From NCBI GenBank assembly GCA_964517435.1, contig CAZFEC010000026.1, forward strand, positions 1-42,107: 42,107 bases of DNA. Reading direction: 5' to 3'. The first letter of the stretch is position 1. Each line of letters starts with the position of its first letter. Of the stretch, positions 15,393 to 23,538 are shown piece by piece. Both the position numbers and the translations under genes were made by a program. The stretch comes from BS150m-G50 sp964517435 (GTDB lineage Bacteria; CAIWAD01; BS150m-G50). The notes under the pieces were generated by a model, which saw nothing but the letters and a program-made list of their open reading frames with translations, did no database searches and was not told where the DNA came from.

Positions 15393-16437
15393 CATCCGCA
15401 ACCTGCATATCACCCTGGGCGACTGCCGCCTGCACGAGATCAACCTGCAGGTTGAGAGCGGCGAGTATTTCGTGTTGCTGGGTGAATCCGGCGCGGGCAA
15501 GTCAGTCCTGCTGGAGACGCTGGCGGGATTCACGCCCCCCGTGTCAGGCGAGATACTGCTGGAGGATGAGGAGATCACCCGCGCTCCCATCCAGGCGCGT
15601 CCGTTCGGGATCATCTACCAGGACTGCGGCCTGTTTCCGCACCTCAGCGTGAGACGTAACGTCCAGTGGGGATTGCGCAACCTGCATCTGGAGCGGGAGG
15701 AGCGCCGCAGGCGCGTGGCGGAAGCGGCGGCAGCCACCGGCATCGAGGAAATTCTGGAACGCTCGCCGACCACGCTGTCCGGAGGGGAAGCGCAGCGGGT
15801 GGCGCTGGCTCGCACCCTGGCGCGCCGTCCCCGCTTTCTGCTGTTGGACGAACCGCTCTCCTCCCTGGATCCCACCTCGCGCGCCAGTCTGCGGGCGCTG
15901 CTGCGGCGCCTTCACCGCGAGGGGGTCACGTTCCTGCATGTGACACATTCCTGGGAGGATGCAGTTTCGCTGGCGGACCGCATCGCGGTGCTGGAGAACG
16001 GCACCATCGTGCAGAGCGGCACGCCGCAGGCGGTATTCGCGCATCCCCGCACGGAGTTCGTCGCCCGCTTCAGCGGCCAGCGCAACATCTACCGCGGGGT
16101 GCTGCGCGCCAACGGCGACGACACGGCCGGCTTTGTGACCGGGCCGGTTGAGTTCACCCTGGTGACGGTCGCCACCGCCGGCCCGGGTCAGTTTCTGCTG
16201 GGCAGCGAGGAGGTGCTCCTTTCGCGCGAACGCCCCGCCACCAGCGCGCGCAACTGTTTCGCCGGCAGGGTGATCGATCTGGAAAGGGTGCCGTCCGGCT
16301 TTGAAGTGACGGTCGATATCGGGGTGCCGGTTTCGGCGCGTATCACGCGGGCTTCGGTCGAGGAGCTGCAACTCAAACCCGGCAGCGAAGTATGGATCAG
16401 TTTCAAGGCCAGAGCCGGAACTTTCATCGGAGATTAA
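15382..16437 (+). CDS. wtpC: Tungstate/molybdate ABC transporter, ATP-binding protein
   Basis: A 351-aa ATPase that powers the importer. It has Walker A GESGAGKS (34-41), Q-loop IIYQDCGLFPHL, signature LSGGEAQRVALART, Walker B FLLLDEPLSSLDP and switch His in VTHSWEDA. After about residue 235 comes a C-terminal TOBE/Mop-like domain (NIYRGVLR to EVWISFKARAGTFIGD) that in this family can bind the oxyanion and inhibit transport. GGGAG lies before the ATG at 15382. A possible P-loop partner starts two bases after its stop. Confidence 0.92.
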   Translation: MSLSIRNLHITLGDCRLHEINLQVESGEYFVLLGESGAGKSVLLETLAGFTPPVSGEILLEDEEITRAPIQARPFGIIYQDCGLFPHLSVRRNVQWGLRNLHLEREERRRRVAEAAAATGIEEILERSPTTLSGGEAQRVALARTLARRPRFLLLDEPLSSLDPTSRASLRALLRRLHREGVTFLHVTHSWEDAVSLADRIAVLENGTIVQSGTPQAVFAHPRTEFVARFSGQRNIYRGVLRANGDDTAGFVTGPVEFTLVTVATAGPGQFLLGSEEVLLSRERPATSARNCFAGRVIDLERVPSGFEVTVDIGVPVSARITRASVEELQLKPGSEVWISFKARAGTFIGD

Positions 16438-16438
16438 T

Positions 16439-17077
16439 GTGATACACTTGCCCAACCTGCTGCTGATCGGTGCGGCCAATCGCGACGCCGGCAAAACCAC
16501 TTTCGCCTGCGGCGTGATCAATACATTGCGACAGGCCCTGCCCGCTACCGGCATCATCGGCGTCAAAGTCACCGCTATCCGCGAAGTTAACGGAGAATGT
16601 CCGCGCGGCGGCAGCGGCTGCGGCGTCTGCAGCACCCTCGAGGGTGACTACTGTATCACGGAAGAAACCTGCCTCGACTCCGCCAAGGACACCTCCCGGT
16701 TGTTGGCCGCCGGTGCCGAGCGGGTATTCTGGCTGCAGGTGCTGCACGAGCAGATGGCGGCCGGCCTGCTGGCGCTGCTGGAGCTGGTTCCGCCCGGCGC
16801 ACCCCTCGTCTGCGAATCCAACAGTCTCAGTCGCGTAGTCAAACCGGGCCTGTTCCTGATGCTGGAGCGCCAGGGTGGCCTGCAGATCAAGGCCACGGCC
16901 CGGGAAGCGCTGCCGCGTGCCGACCGGCGGATCGCCTTCAACGGCCGCAGCTTCCAGATCGCTCCGGAACGGCTGCGTTTCGCGGAAGGAGTCTGGCGGC
17001 TGGAAACAGAGCGGCACCCGTTACAACCCCAACCGGATAAGCCGGTGGCCGTAAAAGCCGGTGAGGAGAGAGCATGA
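16439..17077 (+). CDS. Uncharacterised P-loop NTPase with Cys motif, in Mo/W cofactor operon (MobB-like)
   Basis: A 212-aa protein with a deviant Walker A, GAANRDAGKTTFA (11-23), as in the SIMIBI group that includes dethiobiotin synthase and MobB. Residues 54-77 contain five cysteines (CPRGGSGCGVC, CITEETC follows), which MobB does not have in this form and which could hold a metal or cluster. Later parts include LLAAGAERVFWLQV and PLVCESNSLSRVVKPGLFLML, where ESNS is in the place of the ESnS/E-G motif of such NTPases. The start is GTG at 16439, within a YGTGATACR motif; its stop overlaps the moeA start (ATGA). A role in cofactor or metal delivery is inferred from position alone. Confidence 0.7.
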   Translation: MIHLPNLLLIGAANRDAGKTTFACGVINTLRQALPATGIIGVKVTAIREVNGECPRGGSGCGVCSTLEGDYCITEETCLDSAKDTSRLLAAGAERVFWLQVLHEQMAAGLLALLELVPPGAPLVCESNSLSRVVKPGLFLMLERQGGLQIKATAREALPRADRRIAFNGRSFQIAPERLRFAEGVWRLETERHPLQPQPDKPVAVKAGEERA

Positions 17078-18249
17078 TATCCTTTGCCGAAGCCTACCAG
17101 CAGGTGATGTCGATCCGCCGCACTACCGGCAGCGAGACGGTGTCACTCGCGGAAGCGGCCGGCCGGATTCTGGCCGCCGACGTCACCGCCGACCGCGACC
17201 TGCCCCCCTTCAACCGTTCCGCCATGGACGGCTTCGCCTGCCGGAAGGCGGACCTGGGGGGCGACCTGCGGATCACTGCCTCCGTCGCGGCGGGAGAAAT
17301 GCCGTCGCATACAATCGCGCCCGGGGAGTGCACCCGCATCATGACCGGCGCACCGGTGCCGGCGGGAGCCGACATCGTCGTCCAGTTTGAACTGACGGAC
17401 ACGGTCGCGGAAAATGTGATACACTGCCGGGAGCTGCCACACCGCAGCAACATCGCCGCCGTCGGGGAAGACCTGCGGCAGGGTGATGTACTGCTGCCGC
17501 GCGGCACCCTCCTTGACCACCGGCATATCGGCACCCTCGCTTCCTGCGGCCGGGTGGAGCTGGAGGTGGCGAGGCGACCGCTGGCCGCCATCATCACCAC
17601 CGGCGACGAACTGGTGGAGCCGGACCAGCAACCGGCACCGGCCCAGATCCGCAACAGTAACGCCAGTCAGCTGCAGGCCCAGCTCGCGGCGACGGGAACC
17701 GCTTCCCGTTATTACGGCATCATCCCGGATACGCCGGAGGCCATCGCCGGAACGTTGGAGCGCGGCCGGCGGGAATGCGACCTGCTGCTCTTCTCCGGCG
17801 GTGTTTCCATGGGCGATTTCGATCATGTCCCCGCCGTCCTCCGTGAGGGCGGTCTGGAGATCCTGTTCGAACAGGTACGGATCAAACCGGGCAAACCGAC
17901 CACGGTGACCGTCGGCGAGGATATCGTCTGCTTCGGACTGCCGGGAAACCCGGTGGCGGTATTCATGGTGTTCGAGCGCCTGGTCAAGCCGTTCCTCTAC
18001 CAGATGATGGGACACGACTACCGGGAACGGGTACTGTCGCTGCGCCTGGCCGACACCTACCAGCGCAAGCATGCCCTGCGGGAAGCCTGGATTCCGGTGC
18101 GCGTCGTCGAAAACGGGTATGCGGAGATTATCAAATACCACGGGTCCGGCCATTTTCACGCATTAACCGTCGCCGACGGCTACCTCACGGTACCGGCCGG
18201 CGTCGAATCCATACCGGGAGGTACAGAGGTCGATGTACGACTCTTTTAA
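17074..18249 (+). CDS. moeA: Molybdopterin molybdenumtransferase
   Basis: Inserts molybdate (or tungstate) into adenylated molybdopterin. The 391-aa protein shows PPFNRSAMDGFA (48-59), MTGAPVPAGADIVVQFE, ITTGDELV, IRNSNASQL, FSGGVSMGDFDHVP, IKPGKPTTV and GLPGNPVAVFMVFE, in the order typical for MoeA domains I to IV. Length is close to the usual of about 400. GGAGAG precedes the ATG, which overlaps the previous stop by four bases; its 3' end overlaps moaA by 17 bp, so the genes are coupled. It contains one YGTGATACR motif (17416) read as Asn-Val-Ile-His. Confidence 0.95.
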   Translation: MISFAEAYQQVMSIRRTTGSETVSLAEAAGRILAADVTADRDLPPFNRSAMDGFACRKADLGGDLRITASVAAGEMPSHTIAPGECTRIMTGAPVPAGADIVVQFELTDTVAENVIHCRELPHRSNIAAVGEDLRQGDVLLPRGTLLDHRHIGTLASCGRVELEVARRPLAAIITTGDELVEPDQQPAPAQIRNSNASQLQAQLAATGTASRYYGIIPDTPEAIAGTLERGRRECDLLLFSGGVSMGDFDHVPAVLREGGLEILFEQVRIKPGKPTTVTVGEDIVCFGLPGNPVAVFMVFERLVKPFLYQMMGHDYRERVLSLRLADTYQRKHALREAWIPVRVVENGYAEIIKYHGSGHFHALTVADGYLTVPAGVESIPGGTEVDVRLF

Positions 18250-19033
18250 GCGCCGCCTCAACTATCTGCGGATTTCGATCACCGACCGCTGCAACCTCAA
18301 ATGCATCTACTGCTGCCCGGAGGGGCAGGTGCCGCTGCTGCCGGCTGGCGAAATCCTCAGTTTCGAGGAGATAACCGAGGTAGCCCGTGTCGCGGCGGAG
18401 CTGGGTGTGGACAAGATCAGACTGACGGGGGGCGAGCCGCTGTTGAGGCGCGACATCCTGCAGCTGGTGGCGATGCTGGCCGCGATCGAGGGGGTGCGGG
18501 ATCTCAGTTTGACGACCAACGGCCTGTTGTTGCCGAAGCTCGCCCGGTCTTTGCGGGAGGGGGGGCTTAACCGCGTAAACATCAGCCTCGACACCGTCGA
18601 CCCGGACGAGTACCGGCAACTGACGCGCGGCGGCGATCTGGCGTCGGCCGTAGCCGGTGTGCGGGCCGCCAGAGACGCCGGGCTGACACCGGTGAAATTG
18701 AATTGCGTGGTGGACCGCAGCTCCACCGAAATGACGGCGCAGGGAGTGGCGGACTTCGCCCGTGCTGAGGGGGTCGAGGTTCGTTTCATCCGGCGCATGA
18801 ACATCGAACGGGGGGAGTTCTGGGTCGTGGAGGGCGGCAGCGGCGGCGACTGCGAGCGCTGCAACCGGCTGCGGCTGACCAGCAACGGCATCATTCATCC
18901 CTGCCTGTTCAGCGATATAGGATTCAATGTGCGGGAGCTGGGCACGCGGGAGGCGCTGCTGCAGGCGGCCGCCGTCAAACCGGCTTCCGGCCAGCAGGGC
19001 GCGGAGCATCTGTTCTCCAGGATTGGGGGGTAG
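18233..19033 (+). CDS. moaA: GTP 3',8-cyclase MoaA, short form
   Basis: A radical SAM enzyme that starts molybdopterin synthesis from GTP together with MoaC. The N-terminal cluster motif is CNLKCIYCC (20-28), followed by LTGGEPLLRRD, TTNGLLLP and NISLDTVDP. The C-terminal second cluster is intact (CERCNRLRLTSNG, then C 13 residues on) and the protein ends in GG, a feature of MoaA. At 266 aa it is about 60 residues shorter than usual: only about 20 residues separate FIRRMN from CERC, where normal MoaA has about 70. I recall similar short forms in Geobacter relatives. Activity as a cyclase is likely but less sure than for a standard MoaA. Confidence 0.85.
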   Translation: MYDSFKRRLNYLRISITDRCNLKCIYCCPEGQVPLLPAGEILSFEEITEVARVAAELGVDKIRLTGGEPLLRRDILQLVAMLAAIEGVRDLSLTTNGLLLPKLARSLREGGLNRVNISLDTVDPDEYRQLTRGGDLASAVAGVRAARDAGLTPVKLNCVVDRSSTEMTAQGVADFARAEGVEVRFIRRMNIERGEFWVVEGGSGGDCERCNRLRLTSNGIIHPCLFSDIGFNVRELGTREALLQAAAVKPASGQQGAEHLFSRIGG

Positions 19034-19053
19034 GTTTAAAGAGACAAAGACCT

Positions 19054-19071
19054 CTCGCAAAGAGCGCAAAG
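19054..19071. repeat. Dispersed 18-bp repeat, copy 2
   Basis: CTCGCAAAGAGCGCAAAG, the exact inverted copy of 10151-10168. It lies 20 bp after the moaA stop, in the 113-bp space before moaC. Confidence 0.8.
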
Positions 19072-19091
19072 AAAATAGAAGGCAGAAGATA

Positions 19092-19134
19092 GAATCGGAA
19101 GTCGGTATCGGTATCGGTATCGGTATCGACCTCG
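19092..19134. repeat. (GGTATC)4 array before moaC
   Basis: Four exact units of GGTATC (19104-19127) flanked by GAATCGG and GACCTCG words. It is one arm of the GGTATCGG family without a matching second arm here, and it lies 13 bp before the moaC start. Confidence 0.8.
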
Positions 19135-19146
19135 AAAGAGGAAGAT

Positions 19147-19611
19147 ATGTCAGAACTAACTCACATCGACAAAGAGGGTCGCCCGCGTATGGTGGATGTG
19201 ACCGGCAAGGAGGTCGTGCACCGGGTCGCCGTCGCCAGCGGACGGATCCTTCTGCAACCGGAGACGATCGCACTGATCCAACGCGGCGAGGTCAAGAAGG
19301 GAAATGTCCTGATTACCGCGGAGATCGCCGGGATCCAGGCGGCCAAACGCACCAGCGAGCTGATCCCGCTCTGTCACCCGCTGCCGCTGACTCAGGTGCA
19401 GGTGGACGCGAAGCTGACGGACGACGGCGTCGCGATCACCAGCCGGGTCACCTGCATCGCCCGCACCGGCGTGGAAATGGAAGCGTTGACCGCCGTGCAG
19501 GTGGCGCTGTTGACGGTGTACGACATGTGCAAGGCGGTGGACAAGACGATGGTGATCGAAGAGGTGCGGTTGGTGGAGAAGAGAAAGCTGAAGATAGAAG
19601 ACAGGGAGTAG
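19147..19611 (+). CDS. moaC: Cyclic pyranopterin monophosphate synthase
   Basis: Turns the MoaA product into cyclic pyranopterin monophosphate. The 154-aa protein has MVDVTGKEVVHRVAVA, LIPLCHPLPLTQVQV (active site), GVEMEALTAV and the highly conserved VYDMCKAVDKTM near the C-terminus. The length matches the usual of about 160. The ATG at 19147 follows AGAGGA. A perfect-family hairpin starts four bases after its stop. Confidence 0.95.
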   Translation: MSELTHIDKEGRPRMVDVTGKEVVHRVAVASGRILLQPETIALIQRGEVKKGNVLITAEIAGIQAAKRTSELIPLCHPLPLTQVQVDAKLTDDGVAITSRVTCIARTGVEMEALTAVQVALLTVYDMCKAVDKTMVIEEVRLVEKRKLKIEDRE

Positions 19612-19614
19612 TCA

Positions 19615-19694
19615 GTATCGGAACTCGGCCTCGGTATCGGAATCGAAGGATGTAATCAAGACCCGATACCGATATCGATTCCGATTTCCGATAC
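19615..19694. repeat. GGTATCGG hairpin directly after moaC
   Basis: Left arm 19615-19645 (starting GTATCGGAACTCGG) and right arm 19664-19694 (ending TTCCGATAC) pair over 31 positions with about five mismatches, around an 18-nt loop. The hairpin begins four bases behind the TAG stop and ends 25 bp before the next start. Confidence 0.75.
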
Positions 19695-19719
19695 GCTAAT
19701 CCTGCCTCAAGGAGCATCA

Positions 19720-20649
19720 ATGACCGGCAAAATCATTTCTGTCAATATCTCCCGTGAAAAGGGAACGTTAAAGGAACCGGTGGAGCGTATCACGATCGAC
19801 GGGAGGGGCGTGGTGGAAGACGCCCATGCCGGCGACTGGCACCGCCAGGTCAGCCTGCTGTCGGAGGAGAGCATCACCCGTTTCGGAGAGCAGATGGAGC
19901 GGGAATGCGGGCCGGGCGAGTTCGCCGAGAACATCACCACGCGAGGGTTAGACCTGCTGCAGGCGGCGCCGCTGGACCGTTTCCGCATCGGCACTGTGGA
20001 GCTGGAGGTCACCCAGATCGGCAAGGAGTGCCACGGTGACGGCTGCGCTATTTTCCAGGCGGTGGGAAAGTGCGTGATGCCGAAGGAGGGCATCTTCTGC
20101 CGGGTACTGCAGGAGGGCGCGGTGACGCCGGGCGACACGATCGAATACCTGCCCCGCCCCCTGCGCATTGAAGTGCTGACGCTGAGCGACCGCGCCAGCA
20201 GCGGGGCCTACAGCGATCGCAGCGGACCGCGCCTGCAGGAGCAGCTCGAACAGCACTTCACCGGCACCCTCTGGCACCTCGCCGTCAACCGCACCGTGCT
20301 GCCGGACGACGCAACGAAGCTGCGGGAGCATCTGGCATCCGCGCGCCAGGAGGGAGTCGACTTTCTCTTCACCTGCGGCGGCACCGGCATCGGTCCGCGC
20401 GACATCACGCCGGATGTGGTGACGGAGGCCGCCGACCGGCTGATTCCCGGTATCATGGATTCGATCCGCCTCAAGTACGGCGGTAAAAACCTGCACGCCC
20501 TCATCAGCCGCAGCGTCGCCGCCCTGCTGGGCGATACCATCGTCTTCACACTGCCGGGCAGCGTCAAGGCGGTCGACGAGTACATGCGGGAGCTGTTGCC
20601 GCTGCTGGAACACCTGCTGCTCATGCGGCACCGCATCGACGCGCATTAG
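19720..20649 (+). CDS. MOSC domain-MogA/MoaB fusion protein
   Basis: A 309-aa two-domain protein. Residues 1-145 form a MOSC domain of the short YiiM-like kind (HAGDWHRQVSLL, ENITTRGLDL, IGKECHGDGCAIF, GKCVMPKEGIF), a sulfur/metal-handling fold tied to the molybdenum cofactor. Residues 153-309 form a MogA/MoaB molybdopterin adenylyltransferase (VLTLSDRASSGAYSDRSGP, TCGGTGIGPRDITPDVV, FTLPGSVKAVDEYM), which adenylates molybdopterin before MoeA acts. Fusions of this sort are known in other bacteria. AAGGAG precedes the ATG. It closes the Mo/W cluster. Confidence 0.92.
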   Translation: MTGKIISVNISREKGTLKEPVERITIDGRGVVEDAHAGDWHRQVSLLSEESITRFGEQMERECGPGEFAENITTRGLDLLQAAPLDRFRIGTVELEVTQIGKECHGDGCAIFQAVGKCVMPKEGIFCRVLQEGAVTPGDTIEYLPRPLRIEVLTLSDRASSGAYSDRSGPRLQEQLEQHFTGTLWHLAVNRTVLPDDATKLREHLASARQEGVDFLFTCGGTGIGPRDITPDVVTEAADRLIPGIMDSIRLKYGGKNLHALISRSVAALLGDTIVFTLPGSVKAVDEYMRELLPLLEHLLLMRHRIDAH

Positions 20650-20677
20650 CGCCCCAGGCTAGAATCAAATCCCTACC

Positions 20678-21430
20678 ATTCCACGCAGAACCAAAAAAAA
20701 GGTTCATCGTCGAATTGTGGGGTGATGACATAAACCTACGATTCAGTCCCCATTCAACTACTCAAGTCATTCCCAACCTAAACTCTACAAGTCATCCCCG
20801 TTTTTTTACGTCATCCCCGCGCAGGCGGGGATCCAGGATCCTCGACTATTGAATCATACAGGTCCAACTAGCTGTTCCTTGATTCCGACCTGTGCGGGAG
20901 CTGGGCTGTACGGAATGACATGATGGGAAAAGTCACTGCACAACCACCTTCCAAGCCTTACTTCTCTGGATTCCCGCCTTCGCGGGAATGACTTGGTGGG
21001 ACGGGAATGACTTGGCAAAGGCGGGGCAGTCACACACCCCTAAATTCCACGCAGAACCAAAAAAAGGTTCATCGTCGAATTGTGGGGTGATGACATAAAC
21101 CTACGATTCAGTCCCCATTCAACTACTCAAGTCATTCCCAACCTAAACTCTACAAGTCATCCCCGTTTTTTTACGTCATCCCCGCGCAGGCGGGGATCCA
21201 GGATCCTCGACTATTGAATCATACAGGTCCAACTAGCTGTTCCTTGATTCCGACCTGTGCGGGAGCTGGGCTGTACGGAATGACATGATGGGAAAAGTCA
21301 CTGCACAACCACCTTCCAAGCCTTACTTCTCTGGATTCCCGCCTTCGCGGGAATGACTTGGTGGGACGGGAATGACTTGGCAAAGGCGGGGCAGTCACAC
21401 ACCCCTAAATTCCACGCAGAACCAAAAAAA
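20678..21430. repeat. 366-bp tandem duplication with hairpin elements
   Basis: Copy 1 is 20678-21043 (366 bp) and copy 2 is 21044-21408 (365 bp); I see no difference except eight versus seven As near the start. A third copy breaks off after about 22 bp. Each unit carries three REP-like inverted elements: CCCCGCGCAGGCGGGG, TTCCCGCCTTCGCGGGAA and a decayed ATTCCG to CGGAAT version. There is no open frame of note. The sameness points to recent duplication, and more copies could be collapsed in the assembly. Confidence 0.95.
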
Positions 21431-21453
21431 AGCCCCCAGCCGTCGCCGGGGGC
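21424..21453 (-). terminator. Rho-independent terminator for the sorting-tail protein gene
   Basis: On the minus strand GCCCCCGGC and GCTGGGGGC form a strong stem (21432-21453), followed by eight Ts (21424-21431). It lies 240 bp beyond the stop of the gene at 21695-22600, and the partial third repeat copy supplies part of the T-run. Confidence 0.75.
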
Positions 21454-21694
21454 AAAATCATTTCGTTTCATGGATACTGCAAGCAGGCGCTTGCAGCCAT
21501 TAGTAAATTTTCATTATCGGCAAACCCCTTAGGTTTGGCTAATATATGAACTCACAGCTAAGCTGTGATTCCGAATATCTTCATTACTTTTCAGCTAAAA
21601 TTATACGAAAGCAATCGAATTGATCCAAGAAGTATTGTCGGTCTTCCAAGGTTTCCAAATTTGAAAAACTGCAAATACTTCTCAAAGGGCTTTG

Positions 21695-22600
21695 CTACTT
21701 GATCAGGACCATCTTCTTGCTGTCGCTGTAATCACCAGCCTGCATCGTGTAGAAGTAGATGCCGCTGGTCAGACCGCTACCGTCGAAGACCACGGAATGC
21801 TCGCCGGCGGGCAAATCGCTGTTGACCAGCGAAGCTACCTGCTGACCGGTGAGGCTGTAGACACTCAGGTTCACCAGGCAAGGCTCGGCGAGGCTGAAGT
21901 CAATCGTGGTGGTCGGGTTGAACGGGTTGGGATAATTGGCCGCCAGGTTCCAGCTGCTCGGCTGTACTTCAGTGGGGCACGGTATTTCAACAACATCGTC
22001 GAGGAAGCGCGGGCAGGCTTTGTAGGCGCCGTAGCCGTAATACATGATACCGGTTACATTATAGCAATGGCCCAGAATCACCGGATAAGGATTGCCATAA
22101 TCAATGACGTCATCGACCATACCGTCACCGGTTCCGTCGTTGAATGTCCATTGATTATAACCGTCGAGTTCACCCGTGCACACTACATTTAAGTAGGTGC
22201 AGAGAACACCTTCGTACGGCTCGGTGAATCCTTCAGCCGCGGGGAGTACCAACGGCATCACTACGCAGCCTTCACCCAGAATGACGACATCCGTGGCAAC
22301 AGCGTCGATCAGGATCTCGGTCCAGTCGTAGTACTCTTCCTTTTCACCGAAGACATGAACTTCCATACCGACAACGATACCGGTGTTGTCACCGTAGACC
22401 TGGATACCGCTCCAGGGGGCTTCTGCATCCTGAATAAAGAAGCCGCCGGCGCCGGCGCCGGTCAGGGCGGTCACGCAACCTATCACATCAACCGGCTCAC
22501 CAACAGCAGCGTCCTGCTGCACGTAGGAGATCGTCATAACAGCCAGCGACAGAGAGGTGAAGGTCAGCAGGGCCAACATTGAGACTAACAGTTTCTTCAT
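21695..22600 (-). CDS. Secreted protein with OB-fold-like domain and C-terminal sorting tail
   Basis: A 301-aa exported protein. Residues 1-20 are a signal peptide (MKKLLVSMLALLTFTSLSLA). The central part (FFIQDAEAPWSGIQVYGD, VVGMEVHVFGEKEEYYDWTEI) resembles the OB-fold domain found with secreted nucleases and in Bacteroidetes surface proteins. The last 85 residues, from NYPNPFNPTTTIDFSL to GIYFYTMQAGDYSDSKKMVLIK, are a type A sorting-like/FlgD-Ig tail that sends proteins to the cell surface through type IX secretion in the FCB group. No nuclease catalytic domain is present, so its role is unknown. The ATG follows AAAGGA, and a strong terminator lies downstream. Confidence 0.85.
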   Translation of the reverse strand: MKKLLVSMLALLTFTSLSLAVMTISYVQQDAAVGEPVDVIGCVTALTGAGAGGFFIQDAEAPWSGIQVYGDNTGIVVGMEVHVFGEKEEYYDWTEILIDAVATDVVILGEGCVVMPLVLPAAEGFTEPYEGVLCTYLNVVCTGELDGYNQWTFNDGTGDGMVDDVIDYGNPYPVILGHCYNVTGIMYYGYGAYKACPRFLDDVVEIPCPTEVQPSSWNLAANYPNPFNPTTTIDFSLAEPCLVNLSVYSLTGQQVASLVNSDLPAGEHSVVFDGSGLTSGIYFYTMQAGDYSDSKKMVLIK

Positions 22601-23370
22601 AACTCATCCTTTCGGTTTTGCTTGAGAGGTTTTTTAATCAATCATATAGTGATTCCGGAGCGGGTTGACACCTTGCGTGTCAGCCGTTTCCTGTTTGGTA
22701 TCTCAATCAGTTGATCACCACCTGTGATCGCGATCAGCTATTTTACCGACCACGGGGCGCGACCTGAGGTCAGCTGAAAGTACACCCTCGGAGCCTTTAC
22801 ACAGCCAGTCCGGTGAATGCTCCTGTCACTGAGATAGATAATTGTATCACGCTAGTAAATGCGGCTTACAATGAAGCCAATTGCGGAAGGTCGGCGAGCA
22901 ACCTCCCCTTTGGTTATCTTCAGTAGAGATTAATAGTATCAGTGCACATCCAAAATTAGCACTTGAAGTTCTCAAAGTCAAGTTGAAGCAGCGGAAATTG
23001 AAAGAAATTGAATAGCGATGAAGATTTTACTTCAACAACCGGCCCCCGTTGAGTCTTTCTTCTCCGTCACAGTTTCTACGGACAAACTGGATTCACTTAG
23101 TCAGCTTTGTTTTAGCGTTTCGCTTGGATCGCCTTAAGCTGCCAGCGGTCGCACCCCTTCACTCCTCGCCCCACTGTAATGAAATCCCGCCGGTTTGACA
23201 CCAGAACTGGACAAATACCGCGCAGAACCAACCTAATCCCTTACTATTCCGTTGCTATTGAACCGGCACACCCTTTGCCAGAGGAATGGCATGCTGCCGG
23301 CGGCCAACACACCGGCAGCGAAGACATCCGGTTGTCCAACCGGGCGGGAGCGGCAACCGGCAGGTTCTGA

Positions 23371-23394
23371 AGACCGCCGCCAGGCTGGCGGTCT
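23371..23394. repeat. Hairpin repeat AGACCGCC/GGCGGTCT
   Basis: Perfect eight-base arms with an inner CCGCCAG/CTGGCGG palindrome. Sequences of this sort recur between genes in many environmental genomes; function unknown. Confidence 0.6.
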
Positions 23395-23497
23395 ACACCT
23401 GAAAGCCCTGTGGTCATAGGATAGGAATTGCTGATGCCGAACACTTTCAAGAGCCATCCCCCTTAGCGAGCACGGGATGGACTGGTACTTATGCAGT

Positions 23498-23519
23498 TGG
23501 TCCCGCGCTGGCGGGACCA
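23498..23519. repeat. Hairpin TGGTCCCGC/GCGGGACCA
   Basis: Perfect nine-base arms with loop GCTG, ending 19 bp before the lamin-tail gene start. It may lie in the 5' untranslated region or end transcription from upstream. Confidence 0.6.
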
Positions 23520-23538
23520 TTCTTAAACCGATGAGGTA

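Larger units (their letters stand above)
22601..23538. other. Non-coding region with several hairpin repeats
   Basis: No convincing gene in 938 bases between two divergent secreted-protein genes. It holds one YGTGATACR motif (22843-22850, minus strand) and two hairpins: AGACCGCC/GGCGGTCT (23371-23394) and TGGTCCCGC/GCGGGACCA (23498-23519). CCGCGCAGAACCA at 23219 resembles the start of the 366-bp repeat units. A short open frame at 23179-23370 is not protein-like. Confidence 0.6.
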
